The notes below the pieces were generated by a model that was not told the DNA's origin, did not search any database, and saw nothing but the letters and a program-made list of their open reading frames with translations. 48,389 nucleotides of DNA. Origin: an uncultured Eubacteriales bacterium. GTDB lineage: Bacteria > Bacillota > Clostridia > Oscillospirales > Oscillospiraceae. Made by a program: the position numbers and the translations under genes. Every line of letters starts with the position of its first letter. The stretch's first letter is position 1. The stretch is taken from contig UROG01000015.1 of the NCBI GenBank assembly GCA_900549485.1, positions 1 to 48,389 of the forward strand, in the 5' to 3' direction. Positions 15,090 to 23,114 of this stretch are shown here, one piece after another.

Positions 15090-15562
15090 GCCCGCGCTTC
15101 CTCCTTCTCCTCTATTTTTCTTATTTTTTCCGCAAGAACGGCGGCGGCGTCAAGAAAGCCGTCTCCCGCCGCACACACGGTCAGTTTTCCGTCGTCTATG
15201 CCGAGCGTATATATTCCCGGCAGAAGGCTTATGCCGTTTGACAGAACGGTCAGCGCAAAATCGGACTTCAGTCCGCTGTCAAATGAAGTCTGCACGCTTT
15301 TCATTTCACGCGCACCGGGGCTGAGGATAATTCCGATAAGGCGGACGCCCGATTTTATCATCTCTTTCATCAGAAGGCATATATACAAGAGTGCAGACGG
15401 GGCAAGGCGCAGCGCTTTTTTCGATTTCTCCCGATTCCACCCCAGCACCTTGCAGGCAATAACATCCGCAAGCGCGCACACGAGCGCACCGGCAAGTGCA
15501 AGTTCCCACGTGAAAGTGCCGTTGATGATAATAAAAAACAGCAGCAGATCCGTAAAAAGCAT
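15086..15562 (-). CDS. mrpE: Mrp antiporter subunit E
   Basis: The product (158 aa) is the first subunit of the antiporter operon. It has two or three N-terminal helices and a cytosolic C-terminal domain. LTVLSNGISLLPGIYTLGI is the MnhE/MrpE signature (T.LxNSITLTPGT). The ATG at 15562 is chosen because AAAAAGGAG lies eight bases upstream; an ATG 27 codons earlier is in the leader and has no binding site. A sigma-A-type promoter lies at 15643-15671. Confidence 0.92.
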   Translation of the reverse strand: MLFTDLLLFFIIINGTFTWELALAGALVCALADVIACKVLGWNREKSKKALRLAPSALLYICLLMKEMIKSGVRLIGIILSPGAREMKSVQTSFDSGLKSDFALTVLSNGISLLPGIYTLGIDDGKLTVCAAGDGFLDAAAVLAEKIRKIEEKEEARA

Positions 15563-15642
15563 TGATTTTTCTCCTTTTTGTGATGAATCCCGTTTCGGGA
15601 ATATATGTGCGTCCTGTCGATAGTCACTTTTCCACAAATACA

Positions 15643-15671
15643 ATAATAAATCATTTTTATGGAGTTATCAA
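15643..15671 (-). promoter_or_regulatory. Promoter of the mrp-like operon
   Basis: On the minus strand, TTGATA (15671-15666) and TATTAT (15648-15643) are separated by exactly 17 bases. The transcript would have a leader of about 75 bases that includes the small hairpin TCCCG-TTT-CGGGA. The promoter is back-to-back with that of the AAA+ gene. Confidence 0.7.
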
Positions 15672-15710
15672 TTATTTTTTACCGCTCTGCCGAATAAACG
15701 GCACTTTTAC

Positions 15711-15740
15711 TTGCAAAACCGCAAATTTGTGATATATAAT
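15711..15740 (+). promoter_or_regulatory. Promoter of the AAA+ / dnaE genes
   Basis: TTGCAA (15711-15716) and a perfect TATAAT (15735-15740) are 18 bases apart, about 38 bases before the start codon at 15778. Confidence 0.7.
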
Positions 15741-15777
15741 AGTAAAATGCTACAAAAATATATTGGAGATGTATGCT

Positions 15778-17265
15778 ATGCCGACTACATGGAACCGTTC
15801 CGCAGAGGACTTTCACAAGATATATGTCGCAAATACCGACGCTTTTTACCGCGTCAGCTCCCCCGCGATGGCAGCGGAGCTGGACAAATTCGTGACCAAC
15901 TGTGCGCTCCAGCTGTGGAGCCGTGCGGGAAGCGTCACGCAGAAGCACGCCGATATTGCCAACCAGATATATTCCCGCGGCCGGCAGCCGCAGAAGTGGA
16001 TGCTGTGGAGCCTTACAAGCGCGGTATGCGACAGCGAGGTTTTCATGCCGCCGGTGTTTTACTGGAATCTTGCGGAGAACGACGCGAAGAACGGGACGCA
16101 AAGCTCCCGTACCTTTGTGCGGATGCTCACGAATATTCTGCTCTACATAGCCGCGGTTGACGACGATGTTACCTTTGCGGAGGCTGGGTATATCACCGAG
16201 TGCGCCGACAAGCTCAACGCCGTGTGCGACACGAACGGCGTGGGCAAATCCCGCGAGGCGCTCAACCCGATGGACTATGTCACCAGCGGAGAGCCGAGCT
16301 TTGTCGAGAAAAACAAGAGCCGCCTCCAGCCCCGAGCCGGCGGCGCACCTGCGGAAGCGGACGCGAAGCAGGAGGAAAAGGACGAGGAGAAAAAGCCCGA
16401 TTTTGACGAGCTTATGGCGCAGCTTGACGGACTTGTCGGTCTTGAGAACGTGAAGAAGGACGTCAAGAACCTCATAAACCTTGTAAAGGTGCGCAAGCTC
16501 CGGCAGGAAAACAACCTGCCCGTCGCGCCGATGAGCCTGCACATGGTATTCATGGGCAACCCCGGCACGGGAAAGACCACCGTCGCAAGGCTCATAAGCG
16601 GGCTGTATGCCGCGATAGGCGTTCTGAGCAAGGGTCAGCTTGTTGAGGTTGACCGTTCGGGTCTCGTGGCGGGCTACGTCGGACAGACCGCGCTCAAAAC
16701 GCAGGAGGCCATCAAGTCCGCGCTGGGCGGCGTGCTGTTCATCGACGAGGCGTATTCTCTCTCCTCCGGCGGTGAGAACGACTTCGGCCGCGAGGCGATA
16801 GAGACTATCCTCAAGGCAATGGAGGATCACCGGGACGACCTTATCGTTATCGTAGCGGGCTATACCGAACCGATGAACGGCTTTCTCGATTCCAACCCCG
16901 GCCTTGCCTCGCGCTTCAATAAGTATTTCAGCTTTGAGGATTACAACGGCGAACAGCTTCTTGCCATATTCAAGGGGCAGTGCAGAAAGAACAGCTATGT
17001 TCTCACCGAGGAGGCGGAAAAAGCCGCCGGAGAGATGTTCACGGCGCTGTATGAAAACCGCGGGGACAACTTCGGCAACGGACGCGACGTGCGCAACTGC
17101 TTTGAAAAGGCCATTGTCCGTCAGGCGAACCGCCTTGCCGCAATGGAAGCGCCCACCAAGGACGATCTGATGTCCATTACGCCCGAGGATCTTAAGGACG
17201 CGGAGGATATTGAACTCTCCGACGCCCGTCCGGAAGAGAAAGCCGAACCCACTGAAAACGCATAA
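15778..17265 (+). CDS. TerB-like / AAA+ ATPase of the CbxX-SpoVK family
   Basis: The product (495 aa) has a helical N-terminal region (1-150) whose segment AAVDDDVTFAEAGYI (125-139) resembles TerB-like domains, then a charged linker (about 175-208) and an AAA+ domain (215-470). Walker A is GNPGTGKTT (260-268), Walker B VLFIDEAY with D323-E324, and the arginine-finger region is ASRF (377-380). CbxX/SpoVK-type ATPases remodel partner proteins; the partner here is unknown. SpoVK itself is shorter (about 320 aa) and lacks the N-terminal region. GGAG lies nine bases before the ATG at 15778; earlier in-frame TTG and ATG codons overlap that site and are rejected. It is followed by dnaE after 21 bases, so they are probably co-transcribed. 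Confidence 0.88.
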   Translation: MPTTWNRSAEDFHKIYVANTDAFYRVSSPAMAAELDKFVTNCALQLWSRAGSVTQKHADIANQIYSRGRQPQKWMLWSLTSAVCDSEVFMPPVFYWNLAENDAKNGTQSSRTFVRMLTNILLYIAAVDDDVTFAEAGYITECADKLNAVCDTNGVGKSREALNPMDYVTSGEPSFVEKNKSRLQPRAGGAPAEADAKQEEKDEEKKPDFDELMAQLDGLVGLENVKKDVKNLINLVKVRKLRQENNLPVAPMSLHMVFMGNPGTGKTTVARLISGLYAAIGVLSKGQLVEVDRSGLVAGYVGQTALKTQEAIKSALGGVLFIDEAYSLSSGGENDFGREAIETILKAMEDHRDDLIVIVAGYTEPMNGFLDSNPGLASRFNKYFSFEDYNGEQLLAIFKGQCRKNSYVLTEEAEKAAGEMFTALYENRGDNFGNGRDVRNCFEKAIVRQANRLAAMEAPTKDDLMSITPEDLKDAEDIELSDARPEEKAEPTENA

Positions 17266-17286
17266 TTCTTTTACAGGAGCATATAA

Positions 17287-20200
17287 ATGAGCTTTGTTCA
17301 TCTGCACGTTCATACGGAATATTCGCTTCTTGACGGAGCATGCCGCATAGACAGGATCGCCGAAAAGGCAAAGGCTATGGGGCAGACCGCCCTTGCCGTC
17401 ACCGATCACGGGGTCATGTACGGCGCGGTCGCGTTCTATAAGGCGTGCAGGAGCGCGGGGATAAAGCCCATTATCGGATGCGAGGTGTATGTCGCGCCGC
17501 GCAGAATGTCCGACAAGGAGCACGGCAGGGACAACGAATATTCTCACCTTATCCTGCTGTGCAAAAACGCCGCCGGCTATAAAAATCTCTGCTATCTCGT
17601 CTCGACGGCGTTCACCGAGGGCTTCTATATAAAGCCGCGCATCGACTGGCCGCTCCTGCATGAGCACGCAGAGGGGCTTGTATGCCTGTCGGGCTGTCTT
17701 GCGGGCGAGATACCGCAGAAGCTCGTCCGCGGCGACTACGACGGGGCGAAGGCAAAGGCGCTGGAGCTCAAGGAGCTTTTCGGAGAGGATTTCTATCTTG
17801 AAATTCAGGATCATGGAATACGCGAGGAAAAGCTTGCCGCAAACGGTCTGATAAAGCTGAGCCGTGAGACGGGCATTCCCCTTGCCCTTACCAATGACGC
17901 ACACTATATTGAGAAGAGCGACGCATATTATCAGGATGTGCTGATGTGCATACAGATGGGCAAAACGGTGGATGATACCAACCGTATGCGCTTTGAAACG
18001 AACGAGCTGTATCTCAAGAGCGAAGATGAAATGCGCGCCCTTTTCCCGGAGCATCAGGAGGCCGCCGACAACACGGTCAGGATCGCCGAAAAGTGCAATT
18101 ACGACTTTGAATTCGGCCACTACTATCTGCCCCGCTTCAAGCTCCCCGAGGGGGAGAGCGACAGCTGGGAATATCTGCAAAAGCTATGCAACGAGGGCTT
18201 TGAAAAGCGTTATCCCGACCGTCCGGAGCTTCACAGGCAGCTTGAATATGAGCTTGACATGATCCACCGCATGGGCTTTGTGGACTATTTTCTTATCGTT
18301 TCCGACTTTATAGGCTTCGCAAAGCGCAGCGGGATACCCGTAGGTCCAGGCAGAGGGAGCGCGGCAGGCAGCATGGTTTCCTACTGTCTCAACATCACCG
18401 ACGTTGACCCGATAAAATACAGTCTCTTCTTTGAACGCTTTCTCAATCCCGAGCGCGTTTCGATGCCCGATATCGACGTTGATTTCTGCGTCAACCGGCG
18501 CGGCGAGGTCATAGACTATGTGAACCGTCTTTACGGCAGCGCCCATGTGGCGCAGATCGTCACGTTCGGCACGATGGCGGCGCGCCTTGCGGTGCGCGAC
18601 GTCGGGCGGGCGCTGTCGGTAAGCTACGCGGAGACGGACGCCGTTGCAAAGCAGATACCGAGCGGGCCGGGCGCGCTTAACATGACGATAAAAGAGGCTC
18701 TCGGGCTTTCAAAGCCCTTGAGGGAGATGTACGAATCCCAGGAAAACCCGAAGTACAAGCAGCTTATCGACGTGGCGCAGGCGCTTGAGGGTATGCCTCG
18801 CCACGCCTCCACCCACGCGGCAGGCGTGGTCATAACCGAAAAGCCGGTTTATGAATACGTCCCGCTGGCGAAAAACGACGAATCCGTCGTCTGTCAATAC
18901 CAGATGACCACGCTTGAAGAGCTGGGTCTGCTGAAAATGGACTTTCTCGGGCTGAGAAACCTGACGGTTCTTGAGGACGCCATTCAGCTCGTGCGCAAAA
19001 AAGCGCCCGATTTCAGGATAGAGGACGTGCCGGACGACGATATGGGCGTGTTTGAGATGATCTCTGCCGGACATACAAGCGGCGTGTTTCAGCTTGAAAG
19101 CACCGGCATGACAAGCGTCTGCACCCGCCTGCGCCCGAAAAGCATTGAGGACATAACCGCTATCATCTCCCTCTACCGCCCCGGACCCATGGACAGCATC
19201 CCTCGCTTTATCGAGTGCTCCGCCCATCCCGAGCGCATACGCTATAAGCATGAGCTTCTGCGCCCCATTCTTGAAGTCACCTACGGCTGCATTGTGTATC
19301 AGGAGCAGGTCATTGAGATTTTCCGCCGTCTGGCCGGCTTTTCTCTGGGGCAGGCGGACATGATACGCCGTGCGATGTCCAAGAAGAAGCATAAGGTCAT
19401 AGACGCGGAACGCGTCGCGTTTGTCCGCGGGGACGAGACGCGCTCTATCCCCGGCGCCGTAAAGAACGGCGTTCCGGAGGACGTCGCAAACAGCATCTAC
19501 GACGAGATAATCGACTTTGCAAGCTACGCGTTCAACAAGGCGCACGCCGTCTGCTATGCGATCGTGGCATACCGCACGGCGTACATGAAGCACCACTATC
19601 CGCAGGAATACATGGCGGCTCTGATAACCTCCGTGCTTGAGAACACGGGCAAGGTTGCGGAGTATATCGCGGAATGCCGCGATATGGGCATAAAGCTCCT
19701 CCCACCGGATGTGAACGAATCCGACGCGAACTTCACCGTTTCCGGAAACGATCTGCGTTTCGGGCTTGCGGCTATCAAGGGCATCGGCTGGAGCGCCGTC
19801 GGCGGCATGGTCGCGGAGAGGAACGAAAACGGTCCGTTTACGAGCTTTGAGGATTTCTGCAAGCGTATGAGCGGCAAGGAGCTAAACCGGCGCGCCGTTG
19901 AAAACCTTGTGAAAGCCGGCGCGTTCGATTCTCTCGGCTATAAGCGCAAGCCGCTGTCCACCATCGTGGCGGCGGTGCTTGAGAGCATCGCAAGAGCAAG
20001 CAAGGACAATGTTTCCGGTCAGCTTGACCTGTTCGGAGATTTTTCAGAGCTTGCCGAGGTGCGCCGTGAAAGCATCCCCCTGCCGAATATAGACGAGTAC
20101 ACGCCGCGTGAGATGATGTCTCTTGAAAAGGAGATAACCGGTATGTACCTCACGGGGCATCCCATGGACGAATACCGCGAGGCGGTGCGCCGTGCGGGCG

Positions 20201-20772
20201 TAACGCCCATAGGCGCCGTCATGGGGGATTTTGCCTCGGACGACGGCCCCACGCGCTTTGAGGACGGGCAGTATATCACCGTCGCCGGCATTGTCGGCAC
20301 GACCAAAACGCGCACGACGCGCAACAATTCCCTCATGTCCTACGTCACTCTGGAGGACGACACCGGCGTTATCGAGATGATCGCGTTCCAGAAGGTTCTT
20401 GACACAAGCTCCATGTATCTGCGCGAAAACAGCGCGATTATTGTTAAGGGGCGCATCTCCGTGCGCGACGAGAAAGAGCCGCAGCTTATGATAGAGACCG
20501 TCCGGCCTATTGAAGACATCGGAAGCGCCTCGCCCGCCGTGCATACGCGGGACGTGCCGGAGAACTCAACGCTCTGGGTAAAGCTCAGAACCCGCGATTG
20601 TCCGGAGATGAAGCGCATAGAGCTTATAATGACGATGTTCCCCGGCAGTCAGAAAATGGTCATTTATATTGCCGACGAAAAGAAAAAAATCGGCACGCAA
20701 TGCATTATCCACCCCGCGCTCATTGACGAGCTTAAAGAAATGCTGGGTGAGGAAAACGTCGTTGTAAAATAG
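17287..20772 (+). CDS. dnaE: DNA polymerase III subunit alpha (DnaE)
   Basis: This 1161-aa replicative polymerase matches the usual bacterial DnaE length. It has an N-terminal PHP domain (HLHVHTEYSLLDG, TDHGVMYG, NDAHY), the palm/fingers with GPGRGSAAGS and the catalytic acidic triad in PDIDVDF (D395, D397, D399), a helix-hairpin-helix region, and a C-terminal OB fold (ITVAGIVGTTKTRTTRN) near 985-1100. The lack of an exonuclease insert and of PolC domain order separates it from PolC, which Firmicutes carry in addition. AGGAGC precedes the ATG. It ends 3 bases before a strong bidirectional terminator. Confidence 0.97.
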   Translation: MSFVHLHVHTEYSLLDGACRIDRIAEKAKAMGQTALAVTDHGVMYGAVAFYKACRSAGIKPIIGCEVYVAPRRMSDKEHGRDNEYSHLILLCKNAAGYKNLCYLVSTAFTEGFYIKPRIDWPLLHEHAEGLVCLSGCLAGEIPQKLVRGDYDGAKAKALELKELFGEDFYLEIQDHGIREEKLAANGLIKLSRETGIPLALTNDAHYIEKSDAYYQDVLMCIQMGKTVDDTNRMRFETNELYLKSEDEMRALFPEHQEAADNTVRIAEKCNYDFEFGHYYLPRFKLPEGESDSWEYLQKLCNEGFEKRYPDRPELHRQLEYELDMIHRMGFVDYFLIVSDFIGFAKRSGIPVGPGRGSAAGSMVSYCLNITDVDPIKYSLFFERFLNPERVSMPDIDVDFCVNRRGEVIDYVNRLYGSAHVAQIVTFGTMAARLAVRDVGRALSVSYAETDAVAKQIPSGPGALNMTIKEALGLSKPLREMYESQENPKYKQLIDVAQALEGMPRHASTHAAGVVITEKPVYEYVPLAKNDESVVCQYQMTTLEELGLLKMDFLGLRNLTVLEDAIQLVRKKAPDFRIEDVPDDDMGVFEMISAGHTSGVFQLESTGMTSVCTRLRPKSIEDITAIISLYRPGPMDSIPRFIECSAHPERIRYKHELLRPILEVTYGCIVYQEQVIEIFRRLAGFSLGQADMIRRAMSKKKHKVIDAERVAFVRGDETRSIPGAVKNGVPEDVANSIYDEIIDFASYAFNKAHAVCYAIVAYRTAYMKHHYPQEYMAALITSVLENTGKVAEYIAECRDMGIKLLPPDVNESDANFTVSGNDLRFGLAAIKGIGWSAVGGMVAERNENGPFTSFEDFCKRMSGKELNRRAVENLVKAGAFDSLGYKRKPLSTIVAAVLESIARASKDNVSGQLDLFGDFSELAEVRRESIPLPNIDEYTPREMMSLEKEITGMYLTGHPMDEYREAVRRAGVTPIGAVMGDFASDDGPTRFEDGQYITVAGIVGTTKTRTTRNNSLMSYVTLEDDTGVIEMIAFQKVLDTSSMYLRENSAIIVKGRISVRDEKEPQLMIETVRPIEDIGSASPAVHTRDVPENSTLWVKLRTRDCPEMKRIELIMTMFPGSQKMVIYIADEKKKIGTQCIIHPALIDELKEMLGEENVVVK

Positions 20773-20775
20773 CAA

Positions 20776-20818
20776 AAAGCATCGGGAAAGCCTTCCTTTC
20801 AGGCTTTCCCGATGCTTT
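20776..20818. terminator. Bidirectional terminator between dnaE and iscU
   Basis: The 17-base arms AAAGCATCGGGAAAGCC (20776-20792) and GGCTTTCCCGATGCTTT (20802-20818) are perfectly complementary around a nine-base loop, with A- and T-rich flanks on both sides. It can end transcription of dnaE (plus) and of the isc genes (minus). Confidence 0.9.
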
Positions 20819-20857
20819 ATTTCTTTATCTGTCTCCGGTGTTGGTGCGGGAGCTTTT

Positions 20858-21289
20858 TTACCCCTCGCAGGCTTCGCAGTTGTGGACGGGACGGAATATT
20901 GACGGATCGTACTCTATGCCGTTTTTGTCGTAATAGTCCTTGACCGCCGCCTGCACGGCCTCCTCCGCCAGAACGGAGCAGTGTATCTTATGCGCGGGCA
21001 GACCGTCCAGCGCCTCTACGACCGCCTGATTTGAAAGCTTCAGCGCTTCCTCGACCGGCTTGCCCTTGATAAGCTCAGTCGCCATGGAGCTTGTCGCTAT
21101 CGCGCTGCCGCAGCCGAAGGTATTGAATTTACAGTCGGTGATTATACCGTTCTCGACCTTTATATACATACGCATGATATCGCCGCACTTGGCGTTGCCG
21201 ACCTCGCCGACGCCGCTTGCGTCGTCAAGCTTTCCCACGTTGCGGGGATTCTGAAAATGATCCATAACCTTATCGCTGTAAAGTGCCAT
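20858..21289 (-). CDS. iscU: Fe-S cluster assembly scaffold (IscU/NifU-N)
   Basis: The product (143 aa) is the scaffold on which [2Fe-2S]/[4Fe-4S] clusters are built. The three ligand cysteines C35 (NAKCGD), C60 (FGCGSA) and C104 (IHCSVLAEE) plus D37 and H103 are all present. The C-terminus carries an extra CEACEG pair of cysteines (C138, C141). It follows iscS by 35 bases and is the last gene of the iscRSU operon. Confidence 0.95.
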   Translation of the reverse strand: MALYSDKVMDHFQNPRNVGKLDDASGVGEVGNAKCGDIMRMYIKVENGIITDCKFNTFGCGSAIATSSMATELIKGKPVEEALKLSNQAVVEALDGLPAHKIHCSVLAEEAVQAAVKDYYDKNGIEYDPSIFRPVHNCEACEG

Positions 21290-21324
21290 TATAATGACCT
21301 CCTTTTATTTCAATCAAACACAAA

Positions 21325-22512
21325 TCAGATAAGATGCTTTCTCTTGCCGGTTTCCAGCTCGTCCCATACGGGGGACATATTGCGCAGATAATCGACCACC
21401 TTGGGAACGGTCTCGATGATGTGGTCTATCTCTTCCATGGTGTTGTATTCGCCTATCGACAGTCTCAGCGAACCGTGGGCTACCTCGTGCGGAAGTCCGA
21501 GGCTCAGAAGCACATGGCTCGGGTCAAGAGAGCCGGAGGTGCATGCCGAACCGGAGGAAGCGCATATACCGTTTGCGTCCAGCATCAGAAGCAGAGACTC
21601 GCCCTCTATGCCCTCAAAGCACATATTGACCGTACCGGGAACATGGTGCTCAAGACTGCCGTTTATCTTGCTGTGCGGTATTTTGGAAAGCTCGGCAAAA
21701 AGCTTGTCGCGCATGGGGACGATCTTCGCGGTGTTCTCCTCCATATGCTCGCAGGACTCCTTGAGAGCCGCCGCCATTGCAATTATGCCTGCGACGTTCT
21801 CCGTTCCGGCGCGCTTGCCTCTTTCCTGCGCGCCGCCCTCGATGAGGCTGAAAAGCGGGATATTCTTCTTTACGTACAGGACGCCGATGCCCTTTGGCGC
21901 GTGGAACTTGTGGCCGGACATGGAAAGCATATCAATATGCATCGTTTCAACGTCTATCGGCATATGTCCCGCGGCCTGAACCGCGTCCGTATGGAACGTC
22001 ACGCCCTTTTCGCGGCACAGCGCGCCTATCTCCGCAATGGGCTGCACGGTGCCTATCTCGTTGTTGGCGAACATTACCGTAACAAGGCAGGTATCGTCCC
22101 TAAGGGCGTTCCTTACATCGTCAACCGTCACCACGCCGTCCGGGTGTACGTCCAGCAGCGTTACCTCATAGCCCTCTTTTTCAAGCTTTTTCAGCGTATG
22201 CAGAACGGCATGATGCTCAAACTTCGTTGAAATGATGTGCTTTTTGCCTTTTTTTGCGCCAGTTCTGGCAGCGGAAATGATCGCCTGATTATCCGCCTCG
22301 CTTCCGCCGGAGGTGAAATATATTTCCTTAGGGCTTGCGTTTATACACTTTGCGATAGTCTCACGCGCCTCGGCGACGGCGGCTGTGACCTCCTGCGCAA
22401 AAGCATAGAGACTCGACGGATTACCGTAATATTTTGTGAGATAAGGAAGCATTGCGTCAAGCGCGGTCTTGCTGACGCTTGTGGTTGCGGCATTGTCGGC
22501 GTAAACAAACAT
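21325..22512 (-). CDS. iscS: Cysteine desulfurase (NifS/IscS type)
   Basis: This PLP enzyme (395 aa) takes sulfur from cysteine for Fe-S assembly. YADNAATT begins the fold, K202 in MSGHKFH is the PLP lysine, H101 sits in FEHHAV, and the catalytic cysteine C324 is in the ASSGSACTSGS loop typical of class I desulfurases. The ATG at 22512 (MFVYADNAA) fits the family start; an ATG 10 codons upstream overlaps the end of iscR and is less likely. It lies directly between iscR and iscU. Confidence 0.95.
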   Translation of the reverse strand: MFVYADNAATTSVSKTALDAMLPYLTKYYGNPSSLYAFAQEVTAAVAEARETIAKCINASPKEIYFTSGGSEADNQAIISAARTGAKKGKKHIISTKFEHHAVLHTLKKLEKEGYEVTLLDVHPDGVVTVDDVRNALRDDTCLVTVMFANNEIGTVQPIAEIGALCREKGVTFHTDAVQAAGHMPIDVETMHIDMLSMSGHKFHAPKGIGVLYVKKNIPLFSLIEGGAQERGKRAGTENVAGIIAMAAALKESCEHMEENTAKIVPMRDKLFAELSKIPHSKINGSLEHHVPGTVNMCFEGIEGESLLLMLDANGICASSGSACTSGSLDPSHVLLSLGLPHEVAHGSLRLSIGEYNTMEEIDHIIETVPKVVDYLRNMSPVWDELETGKRKHLI

Positions 22513-22529
22513 GATATCTTTTCCCTTTC

Positions 22530-22949
22530 TTATTTTTTCCATCTTTCTCCGGTCATAAGATCGCGGAGAGTAACGCTGTCAAGATAGTCGTTTATAACTT
22601 CGTCCATTTCCTTCCACATCGGAAGCGTAAGGCAGATGCCCGCTCTCTCGCAGGAGACGCTGCCCGGCTTTACGCAGGCGACCGGTGCAAGGTTGTCCTC
22701 AACGCAGCGGAGGATGCTGCCGACGGTCATTTTATCCGGACTTTCCGTCAGGCGGTAGCCGCCCTCCTTGCCGCGTGCGCTTTCAAGCAGCCCGTTCTTT
22801 TTCATCTCCCCGACTATACCCTCAAGATACTTCATGGAGATGCCCTGCCTGTCGGCCACGGTTTTGAGGGAAACGGGCTTGTCCTGAGCATTCTCAGCCA
22901 GATCGGCCATCACTCTGAGCGCATAGCGCCCCTTGGTTGTTATGTTCAT
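22530..22949 (-). CDS. iscR: Rrf2-family Fe-S-responsive regulator (IscR-like)
   Basis: The product (139 aa) has a winged helix-turn-helix at 1-70 (TKGRYALRVMADLA start is the Rrf2 signature) and three cysteines C92, C100 and C106 spaced like the cluster ligands of IscR. It likely senses Fe-S status and represses its own operon when cluster-loaded. AGGAG lies nine bases before the ATG. The promoter upstream is framed by a 9-base palindrome that may be its operator. Confidence 0.93.
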   Translation of the reverse strand: MNITTKGRYALRVMADLAENAQDKPVSLKTVADRQGISMKYLEGIVGEMKKNGLLESARGKEGGYRLTESPDKMTVGSILRCVEDNLAPVACVKPGSVSCERAGICLTLPMWKEMDEVINDYLDSVTLRDLMTGERWKK

Positions 22950-22963
22950 GATTATCAGCTCCT

Positions 22964-23007
22964 ATTTCCTACGAATTTAATATACCATAAGTTTAGTAGG
23001 AAATCAA
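22964..23007 (-). promoter_or_regulatory. iscRSU promoter with overlapping palindromic operator
   Basis: On the minus strand, TTGATT (23007-23002), a 17-base spacer and TATATT (22984-22979) form a sigma-A-type promoter. The perfect arms ATTTCCTAC (23004-22996) and GTAGGAAAT (22972-22964) flank the -10 box and overlap the -35 box. That placement suits repression by a dimeric regulator, most simply IscR itself. Confidence 0.7.
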
Positions 23008-23114
23008 GAGAAACTTTTCTCCTTTATATAAAAAATCCGTTTCCGGCGCGGCGATCCGCTTCGGCGCGGCAAGAAGCCGCCATGCTCCTCACCGTACCTA
23101 AACTATGGGCTTTA

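Noticed and set aside
6622..15562. Membrane-bound hydrogenase operon
   Set aside because: No NiFe large or small subunit, ferredoxin-like or NuoH-like gene is present. Only antiporter-type subunits are encoded.
15679..18180. 833-codon open frame on the minus strand, antisense to the AAA+ gene and dnaE
   Set aside because: It is the mirror of codon bias in two well-supported genes, lacks any recognisable domain and a ribosome binding site, and spans the divergent promoter region.
23041..23080. GC-rich hairpins after the glycosyltransferase as its terminator
   Set aside because: GCGGC/GCCGC has no adjacent T-tract, and the T-run further on follows only a three-base stem.
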